From contig NZ_CP017603.1 of the NCBI RefSeq assembly GCF_001854185.1, positions 2,976,001 through 3,040,000 on the forward strand: a stretch of DNA of 64,000 bases, written 5' to 3'. A program made the position numbers and the translations under genes. The first letter of the stretch is position 1. Each line of letters starts with the position of its first letter. Below, in pieces: positions 52,286-60,977 of the stretch. Under the pieces are notes generated by a model that was not told the origin of the DNA, searched no databases, and saw only the letters and a program-made list of their open reading frames with translations. Origin of the DNA: Clostridium formicaceticum (lineage in GTDB: Bacteria; Bacillota; Clostridia; Peptostreptococcales; Natronincolaceae).

Positions 52286-53377
52286 ATGAAATATAACAAG
52301 CTTTCTTTTCTTTTGGTTTTAATCGTTATTGCCGCGTTACTCTCAGCTTGTAGTCAGACAAAATCTACTAATGAAAATAAAAACAATTTAATTACATCTG
52401 ACAATGAATCTGATACGGCGGTGGATAACACAGAAATCAGTCAGCCTAAAGGAATACTAGAAGATCTGTTAAAAGATACGCAGGGAACGGTTAATAAGAT
52501 CGCTCTTAGTAATATGACGGTAGAAGAACTGGCGTTAACTTCACAAGGCACATTGTATGCGCTTGCTGAGGGTAATCTATATGAAATCAAAAGTATGGAT
52601 CAAGTGAATCCTATAAACCTTAATAAGGTTTTCTCCACTTTTCATGTTGTGGAAAGTGATCAAGAAGTTATTATTATTGCGGGTGGTGTTAATGGTGAAA
52701 TTTACACATACTCAACGCTGAATAGTAAATGGGAGGAAGTGGAGATTGATACGAAAGAGGCTCCCGTTAATATTATTCGTAGTAGCAAGGATGGAAAAAT
52801 TTATGTGGGACAAAGTTCAAAATTTGGTGGAGGACTATGGAAAAGTGATGACAAAGGAAAGAGCTGGAATAAACTAAGTGACTTAACCGTTAGAGGAATA
52901 ACGATACATCCGAAGGAACAAAATGTCCTATATATTGTTGATGAATTGGCTTATATTTCAACTGATGAGGGGAGCAGCTTTATAAAAATCAATACAAAAG
53001 CAAATTATGGTATATTGATTCATCCTCTTCAATCAAATGCCATCTATCATGCTTTTTCTATAGGGGTTGAAACTACTGATATTGAAGGAAATATATCCAG
53101 TTATTTGAGGTTTTATCTTGAAGGCAGCATGACAAAGCTAGCGTTAAATCCTATTGACGTAAATGAATGGCTTATGGGTTTTTGGAACTATCCTTTAGGA
53201 ACAGGGGGACTATACTATAGCACAAATCACGGAGCCCTTTGGTCTGAAGTAGAGGGAGAATTAATAGATAAGCTTGTACTTGATATTGTTTTTAGCGGCG
53301 ACGGTTCAATTGCCTTTGTTTCCACAAAGGACCATGGTATATGGACAATTAATCTCCCTATGATTAGAAGTAAGTAA
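52286..53377 (+). CDS. Beta-propeller lipoprotein (BNR/YCF48-like)
   Basis: A 363-residue lipoprotein, lipobox LLSAC (Cys22). Repeating strands carry Asp-box motifs (SDDKGKSWNK, STDEGSSFIK, STNHGALWSE), which indicate a sialidase-type propeller without a visible catalytic residue. Such domains bind cell-surface glycans or aid assembly. It starts three bases after the deacetylase stop, so it is probably co-translated; AGGAGGAA lies in the end of the upstream gene. Confidence 0.82.
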   Translation: MKYNKLSFLLVLIVIAALLSACSQTKSTNENKNNLITSDNESDTAVDNTEISQPKGILEDLLKDTQGTVNKIALSNMTVEELALTSQGTLYALAEGNLYEIKSMDQVNPINLNKVFSTFHVVESDQEVIIIAGGVNGEIYTYSTLNSKWEEVEIDTKEAPVNIIRSSKDGKIYVGQSSKFGGGLWKSDDKGKSWNKLSDLTVRGITIHPKEQNVLYIVDELAYISTDEGSSFIKINTKANYGILIHPLQSNAIYHAFSIGVETTDIEGNISSYLRFYLEGSMTKLALNPIDVNEWLMGFWNYPLGTGGLYYSTNHGALWSEVEGELIDKLVLDIVFSGDGSIAFVSTKDHGIWTINLPMIRSK

Positions 53378-53460
53378 GTTATTAAGCTACAGAGTATCAG
53401 ATTCATTATATATAGCTTCTTAAGTGACACGAGAATATTATAAATGAATGCAAAACCATA

Positions 53461-53497
53461 GGAGAATAAATGCAGCATGCATTCATTCTCTTTTTTT
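53461..53497 (+). terminator. Intrinsic terminator
   Basis: GAGAATAAATGCA pairs with TGCATTCATTCTC (53478-53490), and TTTTTTT follows. It ends the deacetylase/propeller unit. Confidence 0.88.
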
Positions 53498-53621
53498 ATA
53501 AGCTATATTTACCTATACTTTCTTAAAAAAAGTATAGATTTTACCATGTGTAAATTACCACTAGCTATAGCAGAAACTTGTAAAAGATATACAAAAAATA
53601 TCAAATTAGGTAAAAAAGGTA

Positions 53622-53650
53622 TTGACAAATAAAAAACAATGTATTAAGAT
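53622..53650 (+). promoter_or_regulatory. SigA-type promoter of the Rrf2 gene
   Basis: TTGACA at 53622-53627 and TAAGAT at 53645-53650 with a 17-base spacer, about 50 bases before the ATG. Confidence 0.85.
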
Positions 53651-53655
53651 AAAAA

Positions 53656-53672
53656 TATACTAAAAAGGTATA
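53656..53672 (+). promoter_or_regulatory. Candidate Rrf2 operator 1 (autoregulatory)
   Basis: TATAC-N7-GTATA, with TAAAAAG between, covering the expected transcription start. Same pattern as two sites before cooS. Confidence 0.7.
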
Positions 53673-53697
53673 AATTCACAAACAACGGAGTGACAGT

Positions 53698-54126
53698 ATG
53701 AAAATTACACAAGAGGCGGACTATGCTTTTAGAATGATATTATATCTTTCCAAAGTAGGAAGGGGTACAAGAGTAGATGCCCATAAGATATCAGAAAGTG
53801 AAAATATACCTACGAGATTTGCTCTTAAAATACTTAGAAAGCTGACGAAGGCAGGCTTGACAAAGTCTTTTAGAGGGATAAACGGTGGGTATACTTTAAA
53901 CAGAGATCCTGAAAATATTACCTTCAAAGATGTAATTGAAGCGATTGATGGACCAATTTATATTAATAGATGTCTTTATGATGAGGATTATTGCAATCTG
54001 CATAGGACGAATACTTGTGATGTACATAGAGAATTAGCCAAAATACGAGATACCGTGATAGGTGTGTTAGAAAAGGTGAATTTTAAATCTATTATGGAAA
54101 AGAATGAGATAAACTATCATAAGTAG
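53698..54126 (+). CDS. Rrf2 family regulator (IscR-like) next to CO dehydrogenase
   Basis: A 142-residue winged-helix protein. MKITQEADYAFRMILYLSKV and RFALKILRKLTKAGLTKSFR form the DNA-binding part, with GGYTLNRDPENITFKDVIEA. Three cysteines occur in RCLYDEDYCNLHRTNTCDVH, the usual iron-sulfur ligand pattern. It probably senses redox state, iron-sulfur status or CO and controls cooS through the TATAC-N7-GTATA sites, one of which overlaps its own start. No good SD beyond ACGGAGTGA before the ATG. Confidence 0.88.
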   Translation: MKITQEADYAFRMILYLSKVGRGTRVDAHKISESENIPTRFALKILRKLTKAGLTKSFRGINGGYTLNRDPENITFKDVIEAIDGPIYINRCLYDEDYCNLHRTNTCDVHRELAKIRDTVIGVLEKVNFKSIMEKNEINYHK

Positions 54127-54177
54127 CAGTAAGGGACATATGATTTATTATTAGCAAGGTTATTCTTTGGTAAAAAC

Positions 54178-54194
54178 TATACTAATTTTGTACA
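54178..54194 (+). promoter_or_regulatory. Candidate Rrf2 operator 2
   Basis: TATAC-N7-GTACA (TAATTTT between), with one base away from the GTATA half-site. Upstream of cooS. Confidence 0.5.
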
Positions 54195-54228
54195 CTTTTT
54201 TAAAAAATAAAGCAATATATTTTTATCA

Positions 54229-54273
54229 TAAACTATACAAAAATTGTATAGTTTATAAAGTGATAAATAAAAT
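54229..54273 (+). promoter_or_regulatory. cooS promoter with palindromic operator 3
   Basis: AAACTATACAA-AAA-TTGTATAGTTT (54230-54254) is a perfect inverted repeat containing TATAC-N7-GTATA. It covers a -35 TTGTAT (54245-54250); the -10 TAAAAT (54268-54273) follows after 17 bases. Binding here would block RNA polymerase. Confidence 0.75.
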
Positions 54274-54301
54274 ATATATTTTATATAAGGGGGAATATAC
54301 C

Positions 54302-56179
54302 ATGAAAACATGTAAATCAGCAGACAACCGACTACAAAGTTTTATGCAAACAAAGGAAATTGAAACATCATTTAACAGAGTTGAGAATCAAAATATAAAG
54401 TGTGGTTTTGGCCAACAGGGAGTATGCTGTAGATTATGCTCAAACGGACCCTGTAGAATTACACCAAAATCACCTAGAGGTGTTTGCGGAGCTACAGCAG
54501 ATACCATCGTGGCAAGAAATTTTTTAAGAGCAGTGGCATCTGGAGCAGCATGTTATTTGCATGTTGTGGAAACAACAGCAAGAAATTTAAAGGCTACTGC
54601 AGCGAAAAAAGGAAAAATTAAAGGTGTAAATACTTTAAACCAACTAGCTAAATGGTTTGAGATCGATTCAGAAGATTTAAATGATAAGGCTATAAAGATT
54701 GCAGATAAGGTTTTAGACGATTTATATAAAACGAGAGATGAAAAAATGGAACTAGTAGAAAAAATGGCCTATCAGCCTAGATTTAAAAAATGGAAGGAAT
54801 TAGGGATGCTGCCTGGTGGTGCAAAATCAGAGGTCTTTGATGCCATTGTAAAATCTTCTACGAATTTAAACAGTGATCCGGTAGATATGTTGATGCACTG
54901 TTTAAACTTAGGAATATCTACAGGGCTTTATGGACTGACTTTAACCAATTTGTTAAATGATGTTATGCTAGGAGAGCCGGTGATTAGGAAAGCACCTGTA
55001 GGGTTTAAAGTTGTTGACGAAGATTATATCAACATTATGATAACTGGACACCAGCATTCTGTAATAGCGCATCTTCAGGAAATTTTAATAGATCCAATGG
55101 TGAAGGAATTTGCAGAAAGTGTAGGAGCAAAGGGCTTTAAGCTGGTGGGATGTACCTGTGTGGGGCAGGATTTACAATTAAGAGGCGAGCATTATCAAGA
55201 GGTATTTGCAGGGCATGCTGGAAATAACTTCACAAGCGAAGCCTTGATCACAACAGGGGCTATTGATTTAATTGTTTCAGAATTTAATTGCACGTTACCA
55301 GGCATTGAGCCTATTACTGACACTTTTATGGTGCCTATGATATGCCTTGATGATGTAGCCAAAAAAGCAAATGCTGAGCATAAACCATTTTCTAAGGTAG
55401 ACGAAGAAAAAATATCTCAATATATTATCAACAAAGCCTTAGAAAGCTTTAAAAATAGAAGGCATAAAGTTACCATTGATATCCCAAAAGATCATGGTCA
55501 CGATGACGTAATAACCGGTATAAGTGAAAAATCGCTTAAGTCTTTCCTAGGAAATACATGGAAGCCTCTGATCGACTTAATAGCTGAGGGTAAGATCAAA
55601 GGTGTAGCTGGTGTAGTAGGCTGTTCAAACTTGACAGCTATGGGGCACGATATATTTACCGTTGAGCTAACTAAGGAACTCATAAAAAGAGATATTATCG
55701 TTTTATCTGCTGGATGCTCAAGTGGAGGTCTAGAAAATGTTGGACTTATGTCACCAAAGGCAGCTGCTCTAGCTGGAGATCGTTTAAAAGAGGTTTGCAT
55801 GTCTTTAGGCATACCACCAGTATTGAACTTTGGACCATGCCTTGCCATAGGAAGGCTTGAAATAGTGGCAACGGAGTTAGCTGAAGCATTAGGAATAGAT
55901 ATACCCCAACTTCCTCTTGTCTTGTCTGCTCCTCAATGGTTAGAAGAACAGGCTTTAGCAGATGGCGCCTTTGGTTTGGCTTTAGGCTTACCAGTACATT
56001 TAGCTATTCCTCCTTTTATGACGGGAGGTAAAGTGGTAACGGAAGTTCTTACGAATTCACTTGTAGCTATAACAGGGGGAAAAGTTATTGTTGAAGGTGA
56101 CGTTATAAAGGCCGCAGATCAATTAGAAGAGATTATATTAAACAGAAGAAAAGGTTTGGGACTAGATGCTCAAAAATAG
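54302..56179 (+). CDS. cooS: Anaerobic carbon monoxide dehydrogenase catalytic subunit
   Basis: A 625-residue Ni-Fe-S enzyme. The N-terminal Cys clusters are in KCGFGQQGVCCRLCSNGPCR. C-cluster ligands can be seen in GHQHSVIAH, GCTCVGQDL, SEFNCTLPG, GVVGCSNL, SAGCSSGGLE and NFGPCLAIG. It oxidises CO to CO2 or the reverse, in a homodimer. The start is at 54302 (AAGGGGGAA upstream), not at the far in-frame ATG at 54167, which lies before the promoter. It heads a three-gene operon; no acsB-type or CooC gene is present. Confidence 0.95.
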   Translation: MKTCKSADNRLQSFMQTKEIETSFNRVENQNIKCGFGQQGVCCRLCSNGPCRITPKSPRGVCGATADTIVARNFLRAVASGAACYLHVVETTARNLKATAAKKGKIKGVNTLNQLAKWFEIDSEDLNDKAIKIADKVLDDLYKTRDEKMELVEKMAYQPRFKKWKELGMLPGGAKSEVFDAIVKSSTNLNSDPVDMLMHCLNLGISTGLYGLTLTNLLNDVMLGEPVIRKAPVGFKVVDEDYINIMITGHQHSVIAHLQEILIDPMVKEFAESVGAKGFKLVGCTCVGQDLQLRGEHYQEVFAGHAGNNFTSEALITTGAIDLIVSEFNCTLPGIEPITDTFMVPMICLDDVAKKANAEHKPFSKVDEEKISQYIINKALESFKNRRHKVTIDIPKDHGHDDVITGISEKSLKSFLGNTWKPLIDLIAEGKIKGVAGVVGCSNLTAMGHDIFTVELTKELIKRDIIVLSAGCSSGGLENVGLMSPKAAALAGDRLKEVCMSLGIPPVLNFGPCLAIGRLEIVATELAEALGIDIPQLPLVLSAPQWLEEQALADGAFGLALGLPVHLAIPPFMTGGKVVTEVLTNSLVAITGGKVIVEGDVIKAADQLEEIILNRRKGLGLDAQK

Positions 56180-56245
56180 CTCTCTATATTTTATTGATTT
56201 TAGAATAAATATATTGTAGCTAAAAATAAAAAGGGGTGAGTATCT

Positions 56246-56692
56246 ATGAAAAGGATTAAAATAGACAAAGAATTATGCATGAGTTGTTTAAATTGTGTGA
56301 TTGGCTGTATGGCGGAACATAATAAAAAAGGTAAAAATATTTATGCCTTAGATTTAGAAGACTTGAGCAACGAAAGTAAAAATCATATTGCCCTAGACAA
56401 AAATAAATGTCCGGCACCCATCTTGTGTAGGCATTGTGAGAAGCCAGAGTGCGTGTATACTTGTATGAGTGGTGCAATGACGAAGGATAAACATACAGGA
56501 TTTGTTGCCTACAATGAAGAGCAGTGTTCCTCCTGCTTTATGTGTATTATGGCATGTCCCTATGGGGTCTTAAAGGCAGACGAAGTAGAAAAAACAGTGA
56601 TACAAAAATGTGATATGTGCGGAGACAGGGAAATACCAAGATGTGTGGCGGACTGTCCAACTGGATGTTTAAGTATGGAAGGAGGTCAGTAG
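56246..56692 (+). CDS. cooF: CooF-like ferredoxin electron carrier
   Basis: A 148-residue 4[4Fe-4S] ferredoxin of the HycB/CooF type. Four Cys clusters: CMSCLNCVIGC, CPAPILCRHCEKPECVYTC, CSSCFMCIMACPYG, CDMCGDREIPRCVADCPTGC. It accepts electrons from CooS and passes them to a partner. Here the partner is probably the FAD/NAD oxidoreductase just behind, not a hydrogenase. AAGGGGTGAG precedes the ATG. Confidence 0.92.
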   Translation: MKRIKIDKELCMSCLNCVIGCMAEHNKKGKNIYALDLEDLSNESKNHIALDKNKCPAPILCRHCEKPECVYTCMSGAMTKDKHTGFVAYNEEQCSSCFMCIMACPYGVLKADEVEKTVIQKCDMCGDREIPRCVADCPTGCLSMEGGQ

Positions 56693-56693
56693 C

Positions 56694-57920
56694 ATGAAAT
56701 ATTTAATACTAGGGGCAAGTGCGGCGGGAGTGAATGCAGGGAAAACAATAAGGGAATTAGATCCTAGCGGAGAAATAACTATTGTATCGAAGGATGAACA
56801 TATCTACTCTAGATGTATGCTACACCATATCATAGGAGAAAAAAGAAATATGCAAGGAATCAACTTTACAGAAAAAGAATTTTGGGAAAGTTATAATATC
56901 CTGTGGAAAAAAGGTCTTTCAGCTAAAAAGTTAAATGTTGAAGAAAAAGCAGTGTTATTAGATAATGGAGAATACTTATCTTATGATAAGCTGCTTATAG
57001 CAACAGGTGCTTCTTCCTTTATCCCACCGGTTAAGAATCTGAGGGAAGGGAAGCGTATTTACGGTTTAAGAAATATAGAAGATGCTTTGACGGTAAAAAA
57101 AGAAGCTAAAAATGTAAAAAATGTGCTTGTACTAGGGGGAGGTTTGGTAGGTATAGATGCAGTTGTTGGTTTGATGGAGCAGGATGTAAAGGTATCATTG
57201 CTTGAGATGGCTGATAAAATACTCCCTCTGCAACTGGATCAATACACTTCTTCAAAGTATGAGGAAGCTTTTAAGGCGAGAGGTATAGAAATCTATACTG
57301 GAAGAAGCCTAAAGGAAGTCCTGTTAGATGAAGAAGGCAAGGTGAAGGCGATTAAGTTGGATAATGAGACATTGGTTAAATGCGAAATGATAATTGTTGC
57401 AACCGGAGTAAGGGCAAATATGGATTTTATTGAGGAAAGTACTATTAAGGTAGATGGAGGAATTGTTGCCAATAATAGATGTGAAACGAATATAAAGGAT
57501 ATTTATGCTGCCGGTGATGTATGCGGCAAAAATCCTATATGGCCTTTGGCGGTAAAACAGGGAATTGTTGCGGCACATAATATGGTTGGAGAAATCGTAG
57601 AGATGGATGATTTCTTTGGCTTGAGAAACTCTATGAATTTTCTCGGTATTCCAACAGTTTCCCTAGGCATTGCGGATGCACCAGATGAAAGCTATAAAGT
57701 ATTGATTGAAAAAGACAAAGAAAGTTATAAAAAAGTTATTTACAAGGATGGTATAATTTATGGAGCCATTCTCCAAGGGGATATAGGTTATGCTGGTGTA
57801 TTAACCCATCTTATAAAAAATAAAATAGATTTATCTCAAATCAATAAAGATATATTTGAAATAAATTACGCAGACTTTTTTAGCTTAAAAGAAAATGGTG
57901 AGTACCAGTACGCAATATAA
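56694..57920 (+). CDS. FAD/NAD(P) oxidoreductase of the CO dehydrogenase operon
   Basis: A 408-residue pyridine nucleotide-disulfide reductase-like protein. FAD binding at YLILGASAAGVNAGKTIREL; a conserved Cys in YSRCMLHHII as in NADH oxidases; NAD binding at VLVLGGGLVGIDAVVGLMEQ; and second FAD motif IYAAGDVCGKNP. It starts one base after cooF. CooS-CooF-oxidoreductase operons couple CO oxidation to NAD(P)+ reduction. GGAGG lies in the end of cooF. Confidence 0.9.
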   Translation: MKYLILGASAAGVNAGKTIRELDPSGEITIVSKDEHIYSRCMLHHIIGEKRNMQGINFTEKEFWESYNILWKKGLSAKKLNVEEKAVLLDNGEYLSYDKLLIATGASSFIPPVKNLREGKRIYGLRNIEDALTVKKEAKNVKNVLVLGGGLVGIDAVVGLMEQDVKVSLLEMADKILPLQLDQYTSSKYEEAFKARGIEIYTGRSLKEVLLDEEGKVKAIKLDNETLVKCEMIIVATGVRANMDFIEESTIKVDGGIVANNRCETNIKDIYAAGDVCGKNPIWPLAVKQGIVAAHNMVGEIVEMDDFFGLRNSMNFLGIPTVSLGIADAPDESYKVLIEKDKESYKKVIYKDGIIYGAILQGDIGYAGVLTHLIKNKIDLSQINKDIFEINYADFFSLKENGEYQYAI

Positions 57921-58108
57921 GACTATCTTGATTTTTAAACTTCCATGATGATATACTATACGTGAACTAAGTAAGGTTAAGTGTATAGATATACGTCTCA
58001 GAACTGTAATGATAGTAAGGATCACATTGCAATCCCTGAATATATCTTTTAACTAAGGGGAAAACATAAACTTAGTATAATAAAGCTCAAGTTTAAAAAC
58101 GTATGTCT

Positions 58109-58221
58109 ATAAAAAGAGACTTAATTCAGGGGGAGTTTTTACTCCCATTGAATTGTAGGCCAATTTATTTCGAGGATGTAGTGCTTGATCTCCCACTTCT
58201 TAAAGTGGATGTCTTAGCAAT
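58109..58221 (-). mobile_element. Small IS200/IS605-like remnant, copy 2
   Basis: Opposite orientation to the copy at 44095. On the minus strand: CCACTTTAAGAAGTGG hairpin, GATCAAGCACTACATCCT and a second hairpin GGGAGTAAAAACTCCC followed by CTGAATTAAGTCTC. The hairpins are better preserved here than in copy 1. No reading frame. The remaining part of 57921-58338 has no gene. Confidence 0.55.
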
Positions 58222-58338
58222 ACACCGAAGGATAAAGAAGGGGATATGCTGATTTAAGAAGTTCTTTTATGCTTAGAAATGACATGAAATTCACAATTTT
58301 ATGTCTAAAAAGTTCACTATGGAAATGGAGGTTATATT

Positions 58339-58791
58339 TTGAAAGTAATCGTTGAAAGCTTTACTATGGATCATACAAAAGTTAAGGCTCCCTTTGTTAG
58401 AAAATGCGGTAATATTACTACACCGAAGGGTGATACCATAACAAAATTTGATTTAAGGTTTACACAACCTAATGCTGAAGCCATGCCTACTGCTGCCATT
58501 CATGCTTTAGAACATCTTTTGGCAGGATATCTTCGGGAAGAATTATCAGATATTATAGATATTTCCCCTATGGGATGTCGAACTGGTTTTTATCTGATCA
58601 AGTTAGGAGAGAGCTCAGAGGAAGAAGTGGCTTTAGCACTTATAAGTGCTTTAACAAAAGTAATAAATGCTGATGAAATTCCTGCGGTAAACCCTATACA
58701 ATGTGGTAATTATAGAGATATGTCTTTGTTTGGCGCTAAAGAATATGGGAAAGAAGTACTAACAAAATTAGAAAATAGGTATAAGAAGTAA
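58339..58791 (+). CDS. luxS: S-ribosylhomocysteine lyase LuxS
   Basis: A 150-residue LuxS. The metal-binding HALEH and GCRTGFYL are present; VKAPFVRKCGNITTPKGDTI is typical. It splits S-ribosylhomocysteine into homocysteine and DPD, the autoinducer-2 precursor, recycling methyl-cycle waste. The TTG start has GGAGG eight bases upstream. No riboswitch was recognised upstream. Confidence 0.95.
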   Translation: MKVIVESFTMDHTKVKAPFVRKCGNITTPKGDTITKFDLRFTQPNAEAMPTAAIHALEHLLAGYLREELSDIIDISPMGCRTGFYLIKLGESSEEEVALALISALTKVINADEIPAVNPIQCGNYRDMSLFGAKEYGKEVLTKLENRYKK

Positions 58792-58811
58792 GTATAAAAA
58801 ATAAGACGAAT

Positions 58812-58860
58812 AACAACAAACCATATGTTTTCAAAGAAAATGTATGGTTTGTTGTTGTTT
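58812..58860 (+). terminator. Terminator after luxS
   Basis: AACAACAAACCATA and TATGGTTTGTTGTT (58812-58825, 58843-58856) form a 14-bp stem; GTTT follows. Confidence 0.85.
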
Positions 58861-59040
58861 GCACAAAGTAGAAATATAGTATAAGGAAAATCTTGTCAAT
58901 TTATTTTATAAATTAGGACTTTTTTATGTTTTTTTGTAACCTAAAGAAAATTTTACAGAAAAAAAGAGGGATTTCTACAAAAAAATAGAATTAAATAACT
59001 TATGAGTTTAAATATCTATCAATTTAAGGTGGTGAATTAT

Positions 59041-60159
59041 TTGAAAGTACCAAAGATAAGGGTCAAATTACTAGCCACATCTGTAGTGATGTTTATGATG
59101 TTATTGACCTCTTTTGCATCAGGGCAGGCCAATGAAGCTACTATCATTGCCAATCAAGGAATTTTAAGAAGGACGGCAAATTTTGAGGGTGATGTAGTAG
59201 AAACACTGGCACTAGGGACACAAGTACTCCTTCAAGAAAAGAGCGGTGATTGGTACCGTGTTCAACTAACAAATGGTATAACGGAAGGATGGATGTACAA
59301 AGACCTTATTGCAGTAAATGGTGAAAAGGGTAGTTCCTTAAAGAAGGGTATTACCACTGCCAGTACATTAAATGTAAGAGGAACGCCTTCTCTACAAGGA
59401 AGTGTTGTTACACAGCTGTCCAGTGGCTCTGAAGTAACAATTTTAAGTCAGGAAGAAGAATGGTATCAAGTACAGTTAAGTCAAGGGCCAAAAGGTTTTG
59501 TGCATAGTGACTTCATAGAAGTAGTGCCTAATTTCCCACAAGCGCAAGTATTAGAGAACAATAGCAAGGTAAGGACAACGGCGAATTTACAGGCAGAGAC
59601 GATTGTAACTTTGAACAAAGCTGATATTATTTTTATAAAGGGCTATCAAGATGGATGGTATAATGTAGTGACTAAGGACTTTATTGAAGGTTGGATAAGC
59701 AATGAAGTAGTGGAACTGCAGGTGAATGTTGTAAGACCAGTGAATCGTTCTGGTACAAGATCTAATGGGTTGAGCAATATTAAAACCGTAGCAGAAAAGT
59801 ACATAGGCACACCCTATAGATATGCTACTGCCGGACCGAATAGTTTTGATTGCTCAGGTTTTGTTTTTTACATATTAAATACTTACTATAAAGATTATTT
59901 AAATGAAAGAGGCATTGATCTACCTAGATCTTCAAGAGATCAAGCCAATGTAGGTGCATCAGTGAACAAAAGTCAATTGCAGACAGGAGACTTGGTGTTT
60001 TTCAATAATGGGACAACCAGTACCATTAACCATGTGGGGATTTATATTGGTAATAATCAATTTATCCATGCATCCTCCGGTAGAAGCATGGGCGTAATTA
60101 TATCCTCTCTTGATGAAGCAAACTATAAAAGAAGATACGCAAAAGCAACTAGATTATAG
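59041..60159 (+). CDS. Secreted NlpC/P60 peptidase with three SH3b domains
   Basis: A 372-residue cell-wall hydrolase. Signal peptide (LLATSVVMFMMLLTSFASGQ), then three SH3b repeats (about 35-95, 105-165 and 175-235; for example WYRVQLTNGITEGWMYKDL). The C-terminal NlpC/P60 has Cys in NSFDCSGFVFYIL and His in INHVGIYIGNNQFIHAS. It cuts peptide stems in peptidoglycan. The start is the TTG at 59041, with AAGGTGGTG upstream; a frame start at 59002 has none. Confidence 0.92.
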   Translation: MKVPKIRVKLLATSVVMFMMLLTSFASGQANEATIIANQGILRRTANFEGDVVETLALGTQVLLQEKSGDWYRVQLTNGITEGWMYKDLIAVNGEKGSSLKKGITTASTLNVRGTPSLQGSVVTQLSSGSEVTILSQEEEWYQVQLSQGPKGFVHSDFIEVVPNFPQAQVLENNSKVRTTANLQAETIVTLNKADIIFIKGYQDGWYNVVTKDFIEGWISNEVVELQVNVVRPVNRSGTRSNGLSNIKTVAEKYIGTPYRYATAGPNSFDCSGFVFYILNTYYKDYLNERGIDLPRSSRDQANVGASVNKSQLQTGDLVFFNNGTTSTINHVGIYIGNNQFIHASSGRSMGVIISSLDEANYKRRYAKATRL

Positions 60160-60218
60160 ACAAACAAATAGATGACCTAAATGATGATTTAGTGTCAGTT
60201 GGTTATATAAAGTACAAT

Positions 60219-60250
60219 AAAAAATCAGGCTTAATTAAGCCTGATTTTTT
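60219..60250. terminator. Bidirectional terminator between convergent genes
   Basis: AAAAAATCAGGCTTAA followed by its exact complement, symmetric, with A- and T-runs on both sides. Serves both the NlpC/P60 gene and the lytic transglycosylase. Confidence 0.92.
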
Positions 60251-60273
60251 ATTTATGTAGATTTCTAAGAATT

Positions 60274-60840
60274 TTATACGTTGCTAGAGGATGAAGAATC
60301 ATGGGTTTTAAGAGAGTTTAATATAGATTTCACATAATTTTGTGTTTCAGCAAAGGGTGGTATACCACCATAGCGATTGACATTGCCTGGACCTGCATTA
60401 TAGGCAGCTAGAGATAGGGATAAATTCCCGTCATACTGATCTAAAAGCTGTCTTAAATACTTTGCCCCTCCTTCGATATTTTGTTGTGGATTCCACACAT
60501 CAGTTACTTGAAGTTCTTTAGCAGTAGCGGGCATAAGCTGCATCAATCCTTGGGCACCAGCACGGGAAAGGGCTTTAGGGTTAAAGTTTGATTCAGCTTT
60601 AATAACAGATTTAATAAGGGCTGAAGAGAGGTTGTATTTTTCTGCTGCTGCATCAATATATTGATCAAAGTCCTTTGGAAGGTATTGCGTTTGCAAGTTA
60701 GCTACTTCATTGCGGAACATTTTACTAAAAGAGGTATTGGTAGTATTGGTGTTCATCGAAAAATTCAAATGAACAGGAATACGATTTTGGATTTCATGCA
60801 TTTTTTGAGAAAAAATATCATTAACAAAATTTTTTATCAT
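60274..60840 (-). CDS. Lytic transglycosylase, SLT domain
   Basis: A 188-residue protein. The C-terminal SLT domain has SALIKSVIKAESNFNPKALS (catalytic Glu), RAGAQGLMQLMPATAKEL and SLAAYNAGPGNVNRYGGIPP. It cuts the glycan strands of peptidoglycan to make anhydromuropeptides. The N-terminus lacks a signal peptide or TM helix, which is common for small clostridial members of this family. GGAGTTG precedes the ATG. Confidence 0.9.
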   Translation of the reverse strand: MIKNFVNDIFSQKMHEIQNRIPVHLNFSMNTNTTNTSFSKMFRNEVANLQTQYLPKDFDQYIDAAAEKYNLSSALIKSVIKAESNFNPKALSRAGAQGLMQLMPATAKELQVTDVWNPQQNIEGGAKYLRQLLDQYDGNLSLSLAAYNAGPGNVNRYGGIPPFAETQNYVKSILNSLKTHDSSSSSNV

Positions 60841-60977
60841 GGTATCAACTCCAATTATGGAATAATTTTATATAAGTTTATTATATATATAATAAGACAA
60901 GTATTCAATAAGTGTAAGAGCTATTTATGAAGATTATAAAAAATTTAATAAAATATGTAAGAAGAGGGGGTATTTTT

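Noticed and set aside
53514-53537. CTATACTT...AAGTATAG as a fourth Rrf2 site
   Set aside because: The half-sites are spaced 13 bases, not 7; it may be only a weak terminator.
54167-54301. Longer N-terminus of CooS
   Set aside because: The upstream frame crosses the promoter and operator; the known CooS start and GGGGG site are at 54302.
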